From Trichobilharzia szidati (taxonomy: Eukaryota > Platyhelminthes > Trematoda > Strigeidida > Schistosomatidae), in NCBI GenBank assembly GCA_944472155.2, contig OX235279.1:121326110-121390109 (forward strand): 64,000 bases of DNA, read 5' to 3'. The translations under genes were made by a program, and so were the position numbers. Every line of letters begins with the position of its first letter. Positions within the stretch are counted from its first letter, which is position 1. Shown here one piece after another: positions 10,163 to 21,965 of this stretch. Under the pieces are notes generated by a model that worked only from the letters and a program-made list of their open reading frames with translations, ran no database searches and had not been told where the DNA came from.

Positions 10163-12268
10163 CTATTTATACTTCTCAATCATTTCCCTTAGTTTATCCA
10201 AATTGGCACCAACCACTTCATCGATTTTCTCTCCACCCTTGAATGCAATGAATGTGGGCATTGCAGCTATCGCATAAGTCTCAGCCGCAGACTAGATGGG
10301 AGAAGAAACATATAGAAAATAAAGATGACACTGGTTGATGAATAAAAGTCAAGCAGTTATAACTGTGAAAGATATTTATTTAAACATGAATTGTATGCAC
10401 CAGTGGAATTATCATACGTCAATTGAATTACTTACTTTTACCCTGTAGGAAAATTTCTCTTCTCTGAAAAGAATATGAGAAACTGTTCAACTCAAGGAAA
10501 GCTAATTCGCCTGCCTAAACAGAAAAAGGCCTAATTTACAGAATTATAAAACAGACTGTGTACACCGATAAACGTTTAGTTACAGTGATTATTTCATGAA
10601 CTCACTTGTGTGGTTATTTTTGAACCGACAACAAGGCAAAATTAGCATATCTAAGTCAAGTTGCTCCCGTTTTTCCCACCCGAGGTGATGTGTTCGTTGA
10701 ACTTGTTGAATGTCTACACTTTCTAAGCGATTCACTATTGATTTAACGATATACAAACACAGCGACTCACTTCCTATGACGAACCTGGCCTTGGGTTCCA
10801 ATCCGATACAAATATAGATTCAATCCCTGTATTATATAAAATACTTCGCAATAATAAATACGCATATAGACTAATGCGCAAACATATCGTTTTATTCTGA
10901 ACATTTGCAAGCTAGGTCCATCAACAAATTTTAAACCAATCTAACTCATTTACATTCCAGAAAGTAATGATGAGATAATATATTTCCGTCTCTATTCATC
11001 TATTTTAATTCGAATAAACATAGTTATTTCGTACTCTTCTCCACATTATAGGAACTGCAGAACTGAAACTATGCGAACGCCAACCTTCCACTTACAAAGG
11101 CTGTTATACAATTTATCATAAACTGAAATCGTACCTTATCAAGACTGTCTGAAGACTTCGCCTAGTTTTTCCAATTTTCAGTAGCCTCGTCTCAGCTTTT
11201 GTCGGATCGTTGGTGTCCACTGTTAGTCCTTCATCTCTCGGTGGTATTTCTCGATGAATCGAATATGCCAGTCGACTCAGGAGTTCTTTCAGCTGATCAG
11301 ATCAATGTTTCCTCTCTCCCGCTCCTTCCATAATCAATTCGCCTCCCTCCACTATCTTTGACTAGTTTCGTCTGAGTTGATCTCCTCTCAGGTAACGATC
11401 TAGTAATTCGGCGTAATGTTGTGAAGTCTCTTATGTGCCACCTGTTCTCCTTTATTTTCCAGTGTATCTAAAGCGCATCTTTTACTCTTCTTTATACCCT
11501 TCTCCGCTGTTCCATCCGACGCTTTCTAGATTGCATTCACCTCCTTCTTTCGGTGTTCATCACTGCAACGTTTCTTCTTCTTCTTTGACTTCACCACCCC
11601 TCTCCTCTTTATTAGCTCCCAGGTATTTGTAGAGGACCATTGCCTGCATTTTCATACCTCTTTTTCCTTCCTGGGATGTACATGCAGGCTTCCTTCGACG
11701 TCTCCTTCAGAGGCTTCAAGTGTTCTTCCTTTCATGTTTCTCCAGTAATGTTGCTTCATATCTTCGACTTTCTCGACGACCGCAGTGGTGTTCATCGTAA
11801 TCTGGTCCCTCAGTGTCTCACTGATGAACCTGCGTTGTGATCCGTCTCCAGCCTATTTGAAGTCATTAAACTTAAACTTGAAGGCCACACTTATATAGGT
11901 GTAGTGCTAAACGTCCACCTTTCCTTGACACTCTGTTACACTGAACATGGAAAGGAGATTTACTCTAGTCGCCTGAATATCTTCTGTAGTATTCAAATTT
12001 TGTTTGATAAGCGTATCCTTTAAAATGTTGAACACAATGGCTACTTATAACCTTGAAAACGTCATCAATAATAGTTCTTTCTGTTAATATTAATACAACT
12101 AACCTCTAACTCGTCAACGTTCAATTTTACGAACAGAACATCTTGCCATTCTTCACATATTTTATCTAGTTCTGGTGCAACTCTTTTACACGGACCACAC
12201 CAATCAGCGAAAAAGTCCAATATCATTAATTTCGTTTCACTCTCCTTGATGGCTTGTTCCAATTCTTC
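10163..12268 (-). CDS. Thioredoxin, copy 1 (two exons: 12104-12268 and 10163-10291)
   Basis: Small redox protein that reduces disulfides through a paired-cysteine active site. The first visible exon (165 bases, 12268 down to 12104) begins right after a TTTTTAG acceptor, reads EELEQAIKESETKLMILDFF, then ADWCGPCKRVAPELDK with the WCGPC active site, and ends NVDELE at a GTTAGT donor. The second exon (129 bases, acceptor CCATCTAG at its 5' side) reads SAAETYAIAAMPTFIAFKGG, with the cis-proline MPTF loop, and stops after MIEKYK. Together they give 97 residues, lacking about 8-10 residues (first beta strand) of a typical 105-residue thioredoxin. A poly(A) signal lies at 10136-10141. An upstream start exon was not found. 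Exon 1 appears identical to copy 2; exon 2 differs by one synonymous base (GCG here, GCA there). Confidence 0.9.
11160..11490 (-). mobile_element. RTE retrotransposon fragment in the thioredoxin intron (left arm)
   Basis: Mirror copy of 31535-31865. It matches, almost base for base, part of the RTE relic at 42050-42345, and by position corresponds to the linker between endonuclease and RT (compare the RTE frame at 18276-18617). Non-coding now. It lies inside the 1.8-kb thioredoxin intron, in the same orientation as the gene. Confidence 0.65.
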
Positions 12269-12316
12269 CTAAAAATGACGTTTCCGACAACATGAGTTTC
12301 ACTGTAATAAGCAAAG

Positions 12317-13289
12317 AATATCTTTAGTCTAAGGGAGTTGACGTTCATGGATAAAACGTAGTATAGCAACGCAAGATCTAATACCCACAACTTTTATAGT
12401 ATTCGTTCCGCGTAGACTGAAGTTGAATCATAACACCTGAATTCATCGTCCAAATTACGAGTTATATTTTGGGGCCGATTCGGACTGCAAGATGATTGCT
12501 TAGCTAGCTAGGGATCATGAAGGAATGAACGATTGTAACACGACGACATACCGAATGCCGTGGATGCTTGACCGGAGGCCTTCAGATAAACATTTTCACT
12601 AAAACTGTGATGAATGCTGTTGCCAATAATTCTGGGGAATTATCGACCGCTACAGCTTTCCAACCACTAGTGGCGTTGTGAGCACCCCAAGAACAAAGCA
12701 GCCGGAAGCAACAACACTGGTGTTACCATCGGTAAAACTCTTCTGTTCGACTTGATGTATTGCCTAGTGGTCGTCTACCTATGCTTATAGGGTGTCTGTA
12801 CACCGCTTTGTTTATGCTTGTCCATTGAATCTCGTGCTTCGTTTGCTTTTTGTCCAGTTCCCGTCACAACTGGTAAAGAAAACAAGGATTCTGAGAACCC
12901 TGTCGAGGAAAAATAACGTTTGAATAATGATATACATCTACCATCGATTGGTTAGAACTGGTGCGATACAGGTGTTCACTTTCTGCGTGAATCATCTTTC
13001 CCTATTATTTTGGAAATTAGCCGCTTTCCTCACATTATCCGCATATCCATACATAACAACGATAATATTGTGTCACCTGGAAATACATATAGTATTCACT
13101 CGTGAAATCTACAACCTGGAATATTCTGATACCCCCTCTAACCATGTGGAACTCAGGATTTTATCCACAACAAACGCTGTTAAAGGAGAGTCTAACATTT
13201 TATTTTGAAATATACAGCTGTTTCTCGTTGTTGTTTAGATACTTCGATAACACAGCTATCTTTTTGATATCCTCAAGACTCTTTTCCGG
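12317..13289. other. Inner flank of the left arm, no gene seen
   Basis: This is where a first exon of thioredoxin copy 1 should lie if it exists nearby. I looked on the minus strand for an ATG followed by a few codons and a GTRAGT donor in phase 0 and found none I would support. Confidence 0.35.
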
Positions 13290-16200
13290 AAATTGTGAAA
13301 ATTCTTGTCTCTGTAATGGTTAAGTCTATCAAACGTGCAAGTACCGTTGAGAGACTGAGATCTAATACTCGTCAACCATCTGATGGCCTCAGCTCCGTTA
13401 ACGATTATACACTTTTGACATCAGACACATCCAGAGTTATGGTATCTGATATCACAGAGGAACTGAAAGAGAACGCGGCTTGTAGGAAAAATGATTTACT
13501 GACACTTCAGAAGTCAATAGCAAACCTACAGAGCAAGTTTGACAGAATTATGCCCATCACTTAGCTGTGTGACCCATCACAAATCATGTCTTGAATCACT
13601 TATCAAATCCAAGTGCATAATTGACTTTTTGGCTGAAGAAGCTGTTAAGAGGATTATGTCTTCACATAAGGTCTTGGCCTATAAAATTCCAGACAAAGAG
13701 CCTATTGTCAATTTTAAAAATTCATGTATAAAGGTTTGTAATATGTCGTTCGCAGACTGTCAGGTTTCGCGTCTTAGTCAGAAATCTGCAAACCACTCAT
13801 GTTCGGTGCTTTTCACGTTCAGGTCTATTGAAGAATCCAGGAATTTTCTGAAATCTGGTAAGATAATGGGCTCTTCAACACCCTACACTAACATTAGTGT
13901 TGCACCTGATTTAACACCTTGCCAAAGACGATGCCGCTCAGGAAACCTGAGTGCTGATAACACTAATAGGAGAACTGTAGATGATGTTCCATGCGTTATC
14001 CCATCTACTGAAATACCTGATGACCGCATGCATCAGACATTTTCGCAGGCACAGACTAATATTAGCCAAGTATTATATAACGATACTGATGCTGACACTG
14101 AAATGGTGGACATAGATGAGTCAACAGAACATAATGTTGAAATACATCGTTTTCACACTACCACAAATGTCAAGAGACCGAAAACATCGAAATGCATCTC
14201 ACTGGTGTCCCGCCCATCCTCTTATAAGTCATTTATTCCTCAGTCTGACAATCTATCCACTGTGGATGTAGCTACCCAAGTTAGCAAGTTCTCCAGGCGT
14301 TATCATAAACTTCCCATTTCCATTAAGAAAGCTAAAGCGCGTGAGGTGTCCAAGCAACAGAAACCCTACATAACATATGCTGGCCGCTCTGTTAGCCATC
14401 ATCAACCAGCTGATCATAAGAAAGGGGAAAAAGAATTAAGTGAATTAAATACTGAACCCGGAGCAAGAAAGCACATTGATTTGATACAGACGAAAGCATC
14501 TCTAAGCCATCTTTCTAAGAGAAAGTCAAATACGGTAGACGAAGCTCCTAGAGGTAGGCCTAATTGGTGTGAAGTGAAAAGCCAATTTTATCCAACCACT
14601 AATTCTAGACAAACAGCATAGCGAGGTAGTAGGTATTATTCTGCTCATCCATCAGGTAAACCCGATGTTAGCCAGCTACCTTTGAGTACTCTTTCAACTG
14701 AAACGTGTAGAAAATCTCCTAAACGTCGGTTAAAGACCACATTCAGTGGGCCAAATAAGCCCATAGAACCCGTTCATACATCTTATGTATTTAGTAGGCA
14801 GCATGTGCCGATGTATGCCCAAAAATTGCTATGGTCTGATGACTTCCCGAAACAGATACCAACACTTCATCCGTATACTGGCAACAAATTACCGAATGCT
14901 TATATCGGTTATAACTTCGAGCAGTATTTTCACCAGTGACAGTTAACAGAAACACCTAGCATCATGCACATAGGACACATGATATCGGATCAATTCCTTG
15001 CTGGCATAGTGAACAGTCTACAGCTAGGGCAAGGCATATTTCCCGGGAGAAGCTGACACACCAAATGTGGATACTAATGTCTCTAAAATATCAATATCTG
15101 ATTATTACACAGGTGTCTATCACCGCATACCATATCCAAACGAAAGATCATCCCTGACTACCATCTCACAAACCTACCTGACGTCTTCTTATGATCCAAA
15201 GATATTAGCAAATGAGTCTAAATACATGTATATAGAGGATCCTCGCGGATTATTTTATCAACGTGTTGTCCGATCACTGAAACCACGTAGCCAGTGTTTA
15301 TCTATTATCCTAGTAAATACTAGATTAGTTCTAAACAAACACTTAACACCAAGTGCATTAGCTTCTTTATGCAGACCGTCATTGATTATGGTCACCGAAG
15401 CCTGGTACACAAGTGAAATCTCTAATGATAGCCTAAGGATGGATAACTAGAACCTCCTTCGAGGGGACAGACAGGTTGTGGAGGTGGGACACTAATTTAC
15501 TGTGAACAATCCATGTGTGCAACCCATTTCAGTAACCCAATTCTGTCCCAACTCAATGACTCGATCTGGGTCGAAATGAAAGTTGTCAGAAGTGAACCTA
15601 TACTTGTGGGCTGTGTGTACCGACCCCCTTCATCCAGCAGGGAATATGACAATATGTTCAGCAGCACTTTTAATGTTACAGCCAATCTTCCCTTCAGCTA
15701 TAAAATTATCGGAGGTGATTTCAACATGCCAGAAGTATCATGGTCTTCACTCCGAGGACCCCAAAGGTATGATAATCTCTAGAATTCCATCGTCACAGGA
15801 ACGTGGGCACAACACATAGATTCACCCACCAGATCCGCAAATATCCTAGACCTTATTTTCACGAACAACATAAAACCATTTACAGTACATGTGGGACATT
15901 CATTTCCAGGTAGTGACCATAAAATAGTAGTGTGTTCTTTTGACATATTTCCCGAAACAAAACGCAGAGATGAAGCTGACCAGACAATTATGAGGTTGTA
16001 CACACATGCTGACTGGGACCTGTATCAGCACCTAATTAGATACTCTAATTTGAACTCTTACTTTTCGAACGAATCCTTGGAGGCAATTCTTAACAACTTT
16101 TATCAGAATAATAACTCAATTCATAACGTCATTGCACATGAGAAGAGTCATAGCTTCAGATTGCCCCAAAGAGATTATATTCCGATATTGTTGAGGAGAA

Positions 16201-16715
16201 GTCTACGAAAGCACTTAGCAAAAAGGCTACAGATATCATGGCTTATCATTATTAATTGCTATTACGTCCCTTCTCAACAGAATTGAAGGGTTGGGAAATA
16301 TAGGCCTCAGAAGGAAAGCAATGTGGGCCATTCAGGCACCGCATAACCCAGGAGAAATAGCCAAAAGTGGGTTGACGAACTCCAAAACAGCGTATCCGAA
16401 AATAATATACTTAGACGGCATTGCTTAAGAGAATACCGATATGTGAACTGTTTAACAAACACTTTGCTCGGCTATGCACCTTGGAGAACGATCAGGTCGC
16501 GGAGTTCTCGAGTATAACAGACGAATGTTTATGTGACATACTTTTCGCCACACCAGAGATCGATAAAGCTATTGCATGCATTTCTTGCAAACACCCATTT
16601 ATACAAAATATAAATTATCATTATCACGATTCAGTCAAGAATTACCTTACCTCATATACTTTCATGAAATGCATAATCTTATATCATTTCGTAGTATTTT
16701 TTATCCAATAACACA
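13290..16715 (+). mobile_element. CR1-type non-LTR retrotransposon, decayed, with ORF1 and endonuclease
   Basis: Plus-strand element with an ORF1 region (13295-14621, then 14682-14939 after a stop) and an apurinic-type endonuclease region (15067-16290). Endonuclease landmarks: IILVNTRLVLNKHLTPSALA, LIMVTEAWYTSEI (metal-binding Glu), GCVYRPPSSS, GGDFNMPEVSW, SPTRSANILDLIFTNN and FPGSDHKIVVC. The frame is broken by several shifts and stops (near 15450, 15782 and 15900). At 16421-16600 a pre-RT segment (LFNKHFARLC) appears, and the element stops before any RT motif. It may be the 5' part of the same family as the elements at 2553-5525, but there is no overlap to test this. Confidence 0.8.
13539..14621 (+). 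pseudogene. ORF1-type protein of the CR1 element
   Basis: A 360-codon frame whose N-terminal third (YKIPDKEPIVNFKNSCIKVC, then SVLFTFRSIEESRNFLKS, then DLTPCQRRCRSG) has the look of the RNA-binding ORF1 protein of CR1-clade retrotransposons. The C-terminal half is low-complexity, basic and Ser/Thr-rich. The upstream frame 13295-13564, which ends in a heptad-like leucine stretch (LLTLQKSIANLQSKFDRI), reads into it through a frameshift near 13540-13560 and was probably the N-terminal coiled coil. No start can be trusted. Confidence 0.6.
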
Positions 16716-17208
16716 AGTTGATGGGTTACTTTGCAATGTCTAACGCATACCATATGAAAATCTGTCATGAAAATTCAGCATGACAAGTTCTGTTAACCAG
16801 CTGTATTCCTCAGGATCATTCTACATATCTTTATCACTAATTGTTCCAGCATTCATTCTACTCTGCTAAGCAGACCATATCTTAGTTGCTTTAGTACTAA
16901 CTTCCACATTTTATAATTTTTGCGTGAAAACAATTTCCTAGTCGTTTGTAATAACCTACTTATACAAATGTATGTGAATATAAAGACAATACTGCTGAGA
17001 ATATCCTCAGATATCGATGTATCTGGTGACCTAGTGGAAAGCATTTGTCATGGAAGCCATTAATGTGCAGCTTGTGGCTACTAACCCTACCCTGTAAACA
17101 AAACTGCCACAGAAACTTCAGTATGACGAGTCTCCTTGCAACGAGAGAAAAAATACGTGTGGGTACATAAAGCGTACGCACTATGTATGAGACTGTCAAA
17201 CTGCCGGA
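16716..17208. other. Short unassigned gap between CR1 and RTE
   Basis: AT-rich, no gene or repeat boundary I can define. Confidence 0.3.
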
Positions 17209-19400
17209 TTGCGAATGAGTTTAAGAGATATCATATTCAGGTACTGGGAATATGTGAAAGCAGATAGAATGGGAGTGGACTCACAAATTTCTCAACCGAA
17301 GAGACAACGATCTACGCCTAGAAGACACCCAGAAACGCACCGAGGGCGTGGCGGCCATGATGCCATCAACGGCAACGAAGGACCTCATACAATAGGAAAC
17401 AATCTCCCCAAGATAATGACCGTCAGGTTAAACTCAATTGGATGGAGAGTGACAATTTTACAATGCTATGCACCCACGAACAACGCAGACCAAGAAAATA
17501 AAGATAGGTTCTACAGGCAACCACAGGCAACAGTGGACAATTCTCCAGTCGGTGACATTAAAATACTAATGGAAGAAATGAACGCCAAACTGGTACCAGA
17601 AAACACAGGAAGAGAACTCATTATGGGAGAAATGAATGAAAATGAAGAACTCTTCGCTGACTTCTGCGCCTCCAAGGAACTGGTGATTTGTGGCAGCGCA
17701 TACAAGCACAAAGGTATCCACAAAGCTACGTGGGGGTCACCAAACGGTTGAACCAAAAACCAAATTGACTCCATCTCAGTGCTGCTCAAGGAAGTGGAGA
17801 CGCAGCTCACTGGACACAAAAGTAAGAACAGCAGCAGACGTTGGCTCAGACCACTATCTCGTCAAGGAACACTACAAATCAAAGACTTTAAAAGAAACAG
17901 AAACTGCAGATGGACAGGCCAAGTTCAGTACCCAAAAAGTGAAGGATCATGCCACAAGGGACATTTTCAATGCAATCACAAGGAAGAAGGCGGAGACACG
18001 AATCAACACTAGTGAAGTGATCAGCATTGAAAAGCCCTGGAAAAGCATGAAAGCAGTCTGCAGTCAAACCTGCATGGAAGTTCTAGGCAGAGGGGAGAGA
18101 TGAGATAAACAGTGGCTCAGTACAGACACATGGAGACTAATAGAAGAGAGGTGGTGAGACAAAAGATTACCCAGTGCATTGACGAGCAACAAAAACAGGA
18201 GTTGAGTGCAAGCCACGAACACTAAACAGAAGATTAAAAACTGCCATGGAAAACAAAAGACAATAATACGAAGCTATGATAAGTGAAAGAGAACAGGCTG
18301 CAGGCAAAGGAGACCTCGCAACACTCAACCAAACAACTAGGTTCCTATCGAGGAAGAAATCAACACAAATAAGGCAATTGAACGATGACAATGGAAAGCC
18401 AATCACCAAAGAGGTGGAGAAGAGGAAACACTGGACTGAACACTTCAAAAAACTTCTAAATCGACCGCCACCTACAATGCGCGCAATAATACCAACAACG
18501 GAACCAGAACTACCAGTGGACATCAACCCTCCGACGAAAACAGAAATCCTGAAGGCCACGAAACTGCCAAACCTGGAAAAGCAACAGTACCGGACGGAAT
18601 CCCAGCAGAGGCATTGAAAATGGACCCAGAGACATCAGCGAACTTGATGACACCGCTACTGGAGGAGGTGTAGAAAGAGAGCAAGGTACCCGGGGATTGG
18701 AAGAAGGCCTACTTATTCAAATCACCAGAGAAAGGAGACTTAAGTCAATGTAAGGCTACGCCCCTGTTTATCCCAAGCGAAATACTAAACCGCACCACCC
18801 TGGAGAGAATCAAACATGCAGCCCTGGATGGAAAACTTCGACCGGAACAGGCTGGATTCAAGAGGAACAAGTCATGCATCGATCAAATCGCAACACTACG
18901 GATCATCACTGAACAGACCTTGGTATGGCAGCCAGCTTTCTACCTCGACTTCATTGACTTTGAAAAGGCCTTCAACAGACAGCATCGATTGAGAGGTGAT
19001 TTGGAAACTACTTCGCTACCATGGGGTGCTGCCAACAATTACACATCTCATCCAACAGTCGTAGGACAATGTTGCATGCCAGGTAATCCACAACGAGAAA
19101 CTCACAGAATCGCCCGAAGTGAAGTCAGGAGTAAGACAAGCTGGCTTCAATCTCCAATGGTTTTCCTGATTGCGGTAGACTGGTTAATGCGATAGAGAGT
19201 GGGAAACGAGGAGACAGGCCTAAAATGGACCCACAGAAAAAATTGGAGGATCTGGATTTCGCCGATGATGTAAGTCTAATTCCTCAACACACAACATTCA
19301 GAACGATTGGGAGTAATATCAAAGGCAGTGGAAAACACCAATAAGGGCAGTAGAAAGAAGAAAGCACGAAGTTCGGTAAAGACATGTTATCGGCGAAAAC
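17209..19400 (+). mobile_element. RTE-type (SR2-like) non-LTR retrotransposon, decayed
   Basis: Plus-strand element with an endonuclease region at 17209-17751 (WRVTILQCYAPTNNADQENK, then ILMEEMNAKL in place of the usual GDxNAK, then NENEELFADFCASKELVICG and KGIHKATWGSPNG), a linker at 18276-18617 (KRKHWTEHFKKLLNRPPPT) and an RT region from about 18600: GDLSQCKATPL, QAGFKRNKSCIDQIATLRII, YLDFIDFEKAF, FLIAVDWLMR and LEDLDFADDV (YADD-like box reading FADD). The order and motifs are those of the RTE clade. Multiple stops and frameshifts make it non-functional, and one metal-ligand Asp of the endonuclease is replaced. The 3' end is lost near 19400. Confidence 0.85.
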
Positions 19401-19659
19401 GTAGTATCTGCATTTGCTGAATTAATATTTGAAAATGTGCGCAGATGAAGAGGGACAACTAACGGTATTATCCTGTTCCGCATGAACCACTGGTTTTGCT
19501 TTGTTCAAATTCAAAAATGTATATGTATATATATATGTATAAGAAGCATTGAGATGAACTTGGTATGAAGTACATCGATAGTTGGGCGGTGATAGGTGAT
19601 ATTCTGTTGATTTTGATATAATAATAATAATTTGTATTGCGTATAATCGGGTAAGTTTA
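19401..19659. other. Gap with TA/TATG microsatellite
   Basis: Holds an imperfect TATATG microsatellite at about 19515-19545 and otherwise nothing recognisable. It may include the decayed 5' end of the PLE that follows. Confidence 0.35.
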
Positions 19660-19976
19660 CAAGAAATGCATGCCACGTTTGCAGGCACGATCAGCTATAT
19701 TACGAATTACATTCGTGAAGTATCACAAGCAGGACCATATGAGGAAATTAATAAATCAATAGACACAGTTATGAATAAAGTTAAGAAATCCACAACGGAC
19801 CTTATACGCCGAATGAAGCCGTTTCTAGGTGAGTCACAGTGGTTTAATTTAATGCCCAAAACTAATAACCGAGTAGGATTTATGGTGTTGTTAAAGTTCC
19901 TAAGTCAGGATGCCCTATTAGGCCTATAGTTGATTTTATAAATTCACCTACTTATGAATTATCTAAATATTTAGCC

Positions 19977-20702
19977 ATGGTATTAAATCCCCTTAAAAGA
20001 CACTCAAAATCTAGACTAACAAACTCTTATGAACTAAAACATAGATTAGATAATTTAAAATTAGATATTGAAGAGAAAATGGTTAGTTTTGACATTGTCA
20101 GTTTAAACACACGTATACCAATAAATATGGCTATGGAGGCAGTCAGAAACGAACTCATTTCTGACCAAGAACTCGAACTTAGGACAAAAGTGCCAATCGA
20201 GGACATAATGCTGGGAGTACAGCTATGCCTGACTTCCACAGTATTTAAATTTCAAGGGAAAATATACAAACAAACTGAAGGAGTTGCCATGGGATCACCA
20301 ATATCCCCAGTTGTAGCAGATATATTCATGGATAAGTGGGAAAGCATAGCGATTGAAACGTTCACCCCCACCCCAAAAGTATGGTGGAGGTATGTAGATG
20401 ACACATTCACTGTACCTAGAACACAAGATATATACAAGTTTTCCGAACACATCAACTCGAAGGTTGAAGCAATTGAATTCACTTATGAATTGGAAAATCA
20501 GGAATGGGAACTCCCAGTGTTAGATTGCAAAGTAAAAAGGAAAGATGGGAAGTTGAACACTGGTGTTTACAGGAAACCCACACACTCAAACACATATTTG
20601 GACTTCCGATCGTCCCATCCTATGTCAGCAAAAGTAAAATTGGTGAAAAGTTTAAATGACAGAGCACAAAAACTAAGTAGTACCAAAGAAAATCTAAAAT
20701 AG
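19977..20702 (+). pseudogene. PLE reverse transcriptase core
   Basis: A 241-codon frame. Motifs: MVSFDIVSLNTRIPI (first catalytic Asp), IYKQTEGVAMGSPISPVVAD, WWRYVDDTFTVPR (YVDD box with the two other catalytic Asp), then LPVLDCKVKRKDGKLNTGVY and RKPTHSNTYLDF, all characteristic of Penelope-like, telomerase-related RTs. The start shown is an internal Met; the protein began further upstream in the frame of 19666-19929 and was split by a frameshift. It stops early, before the endonuclease. Confidence 0.85.
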
Positions 20703-21054
20703 GAACTGATACACATAAAAGAAGCCTTGAAACTTAATAATTACCCGGATAATTTAGTCAGGAAACATGTAAGGAAATGTGAAAATAAAATAAATAATGA
20801 TAGTAGCGATAGTGATAATAACAATAATAATGGTAATAATGATAGTGATAATAATAATAATATAAATGACAACACCAACGATAAGGAATCTAAATCACCA
20901 GTAGTAATTCCAAACAAGGAAGGAACCTCGGAAGCCTGACGCAGAATTCTTAACAAGGCAGGAATAAAAATGGCTGGCATTCAAACCGACAAACTCAATT
21001 AGAAACAAGCTTTGTCGGTTAAAGGATCCTGTAGAATCTTTAAAACAAAACAAT

Positions 21055-21410
21055 TTAGTGTATATAATACTCTGCAATGATTGTCAGGTCAAATACATAG
21101 GTCAAACTAGTAGAGCAGGGGCAGTCAGACTAGCTGAACATAAAAACTTAGCAAAATCTAGATTGGTTGATCCAAATAAGACAAGAAATCTAGAGAATAG
21201 TTCAGCTATAGCACTACATGCAGTTACACACAACCATACAATAGGATGACAGTTGTAAAATCTAATGTCACAGGGTATAGGGAGAGATTGATAACAGAAG
21301 CTTTGTTTATGGAATCAACTGCAAACAAGTGTAATAGGAATGATTCGACACCTGTCCCAGATATCTGGAAAATTCTACTACCCCAATGACGACAAATAGG
21401 AGAGAACAAA
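21055..21410 (+). pseudogene. GIY-YIG endonuclease domain of the PLE
   Basis: Reads VYIILCNDCQVKYIGQTSRA, the two short motifs of a GIY-YIG nuclease (here VYI and YIG), then VRLAEHKNLAKSRLVDPNK with the conserved Arg and a final His-rich block HAVTHNHTIG. After 21249 a frame change leads to the conserved PLE C-terminus (RLITEALFMESTANKCNRND and VPDIWKILLP). This nuclease nicks target DNA for target-primed reverse transcription. Confidence 0.75.
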
Positions 21411-21460
21411 GAAAACTGTAAAACTCAAGTTTCGAAGGTGTGTGATTATAACTGGTGTGA

Positions 21461-21490
21461 CTATGAACGATAAATTATGTTCGAAACGTC
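21461..21490 (+). ncRNA. Hammerhead-like hairpin in PLE tail
   Basis: TATGA is followed by a stem GAAC (21465-21468) pairing with GTTC (21479-21482), then GAAACGTCATC from 21483. The layout (TGA, helix, GAAAC) is that of helix II and the 3' core of a hammerhead ribozyme, which PLEs are known to carry, but the 5' core CUGAUGA is degenerate here. See the covariation finding. Confidence 0.4.
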
Positions 21491-21794
21491 ATCCAGTAAA
21501 TGATACTGTTTCACTGTGTGATATATCTAATAAACAAACTAATATGGAACTACTTAATGTTTTGTCCTTTTGTTCAGGATCTAGACTAATGTTAAATACT
21601 TGAGCTGTCAAAAAATGCGCGTTGCTGTCCTACGCATTAGGACTATTCACATTTTTGACTACCAACATACCTGCTGATCAGCATGCGCTACTCTCTCTCC
21701 TTTTTCTATGTTAAGTCCTGAGATTTTTGCGATATGTGAAGTGGAAGCACTGCATCGCTTTGAGCCTAACCCAATCGTAATGTATATATTTATT

Positions 21795-21965
21795 ATTTGT
21801 TTCCTTTAGTTTCTAGAGGAACACCGGGCTTCAACCGCACATCTTCATCCCTTTTGGTTCTCTGCCGACGTTTTCACCTGACTCCACGTCTGCCCACATG
21901 CTTTCACCTCCTTTCTGCATGACCTCCTCCATGTTACCCTAGCACTGATGATCAACTCGCACTGA
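21795..21965 (-). mobile_element. RTE 3'-end fragment
   Basis: On the minus strand this matches the 3' terminal region of the RTE copy at 57990-58790 (shared blocks TTTCTAG, GGAACA, GGGCTTCAAC, CATGACCTCCTCCATGT). Non-coding tail and end of the ORF only. Confidence 0.6.

Larger units (their letters stand above)
7275..12316 (-). repeat. Left arm of a large inverted duplication (contains thioredoxin copy 1)
   Basis: The reverse complement of this 5.0-kb block matches 30712-35768 along its whole length with only scattered substitutions and small indels. Shared landmarks, in mirror order, are a 3'-flank segment near 7300-7500, a PLE tail (7940-8190), a GAA/TTC microsatellite (8573-8590), the thioredoxin 3' exon (10163-10291), a conserved intron segment at 10589-10801, an RTE fragment (11160-11490) and the thioredoxin WCGPC exon (12104-12268). 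Homology ends at about 12316 on the inner side and about 7275 on the outer side; beyond both points the sequences are unrelated. Confidence 0.9.
19660..21550 (+). mobile_element. Nearly full-length Penelope-like element
   Basis: Contains, in order, an N-terminal region (19666-19929), the RT core (19977-20702), an Asn/Asp-rich linker (20727-20939), a GIY-YIG endonuclease region (21055-21410) and a 3' tail with a hairpin and the box CTGTGTGATATATC (21515-21529). It resembles the schistosome PLEs described under names such as Cercyon or Perere-10; the exact family is an inference. A frameshift near 19890-19925, a TAG at 20700-20702 and further stops in the linker inactivate it, but damage is light compared with the neighbouring RTE and CR1 relics, so it is probably the youngest of the three insertions in the spacer. 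Confidence 0.85.

Noticed and set aside
10589..10801. Open frame of 70 codons conserved in both arms (mirror at 32227-32439)
   Set aside because: It lies in the thioredoxin intron and its conservation is explained by the recent duplication; no start context, splice pairing or domain.
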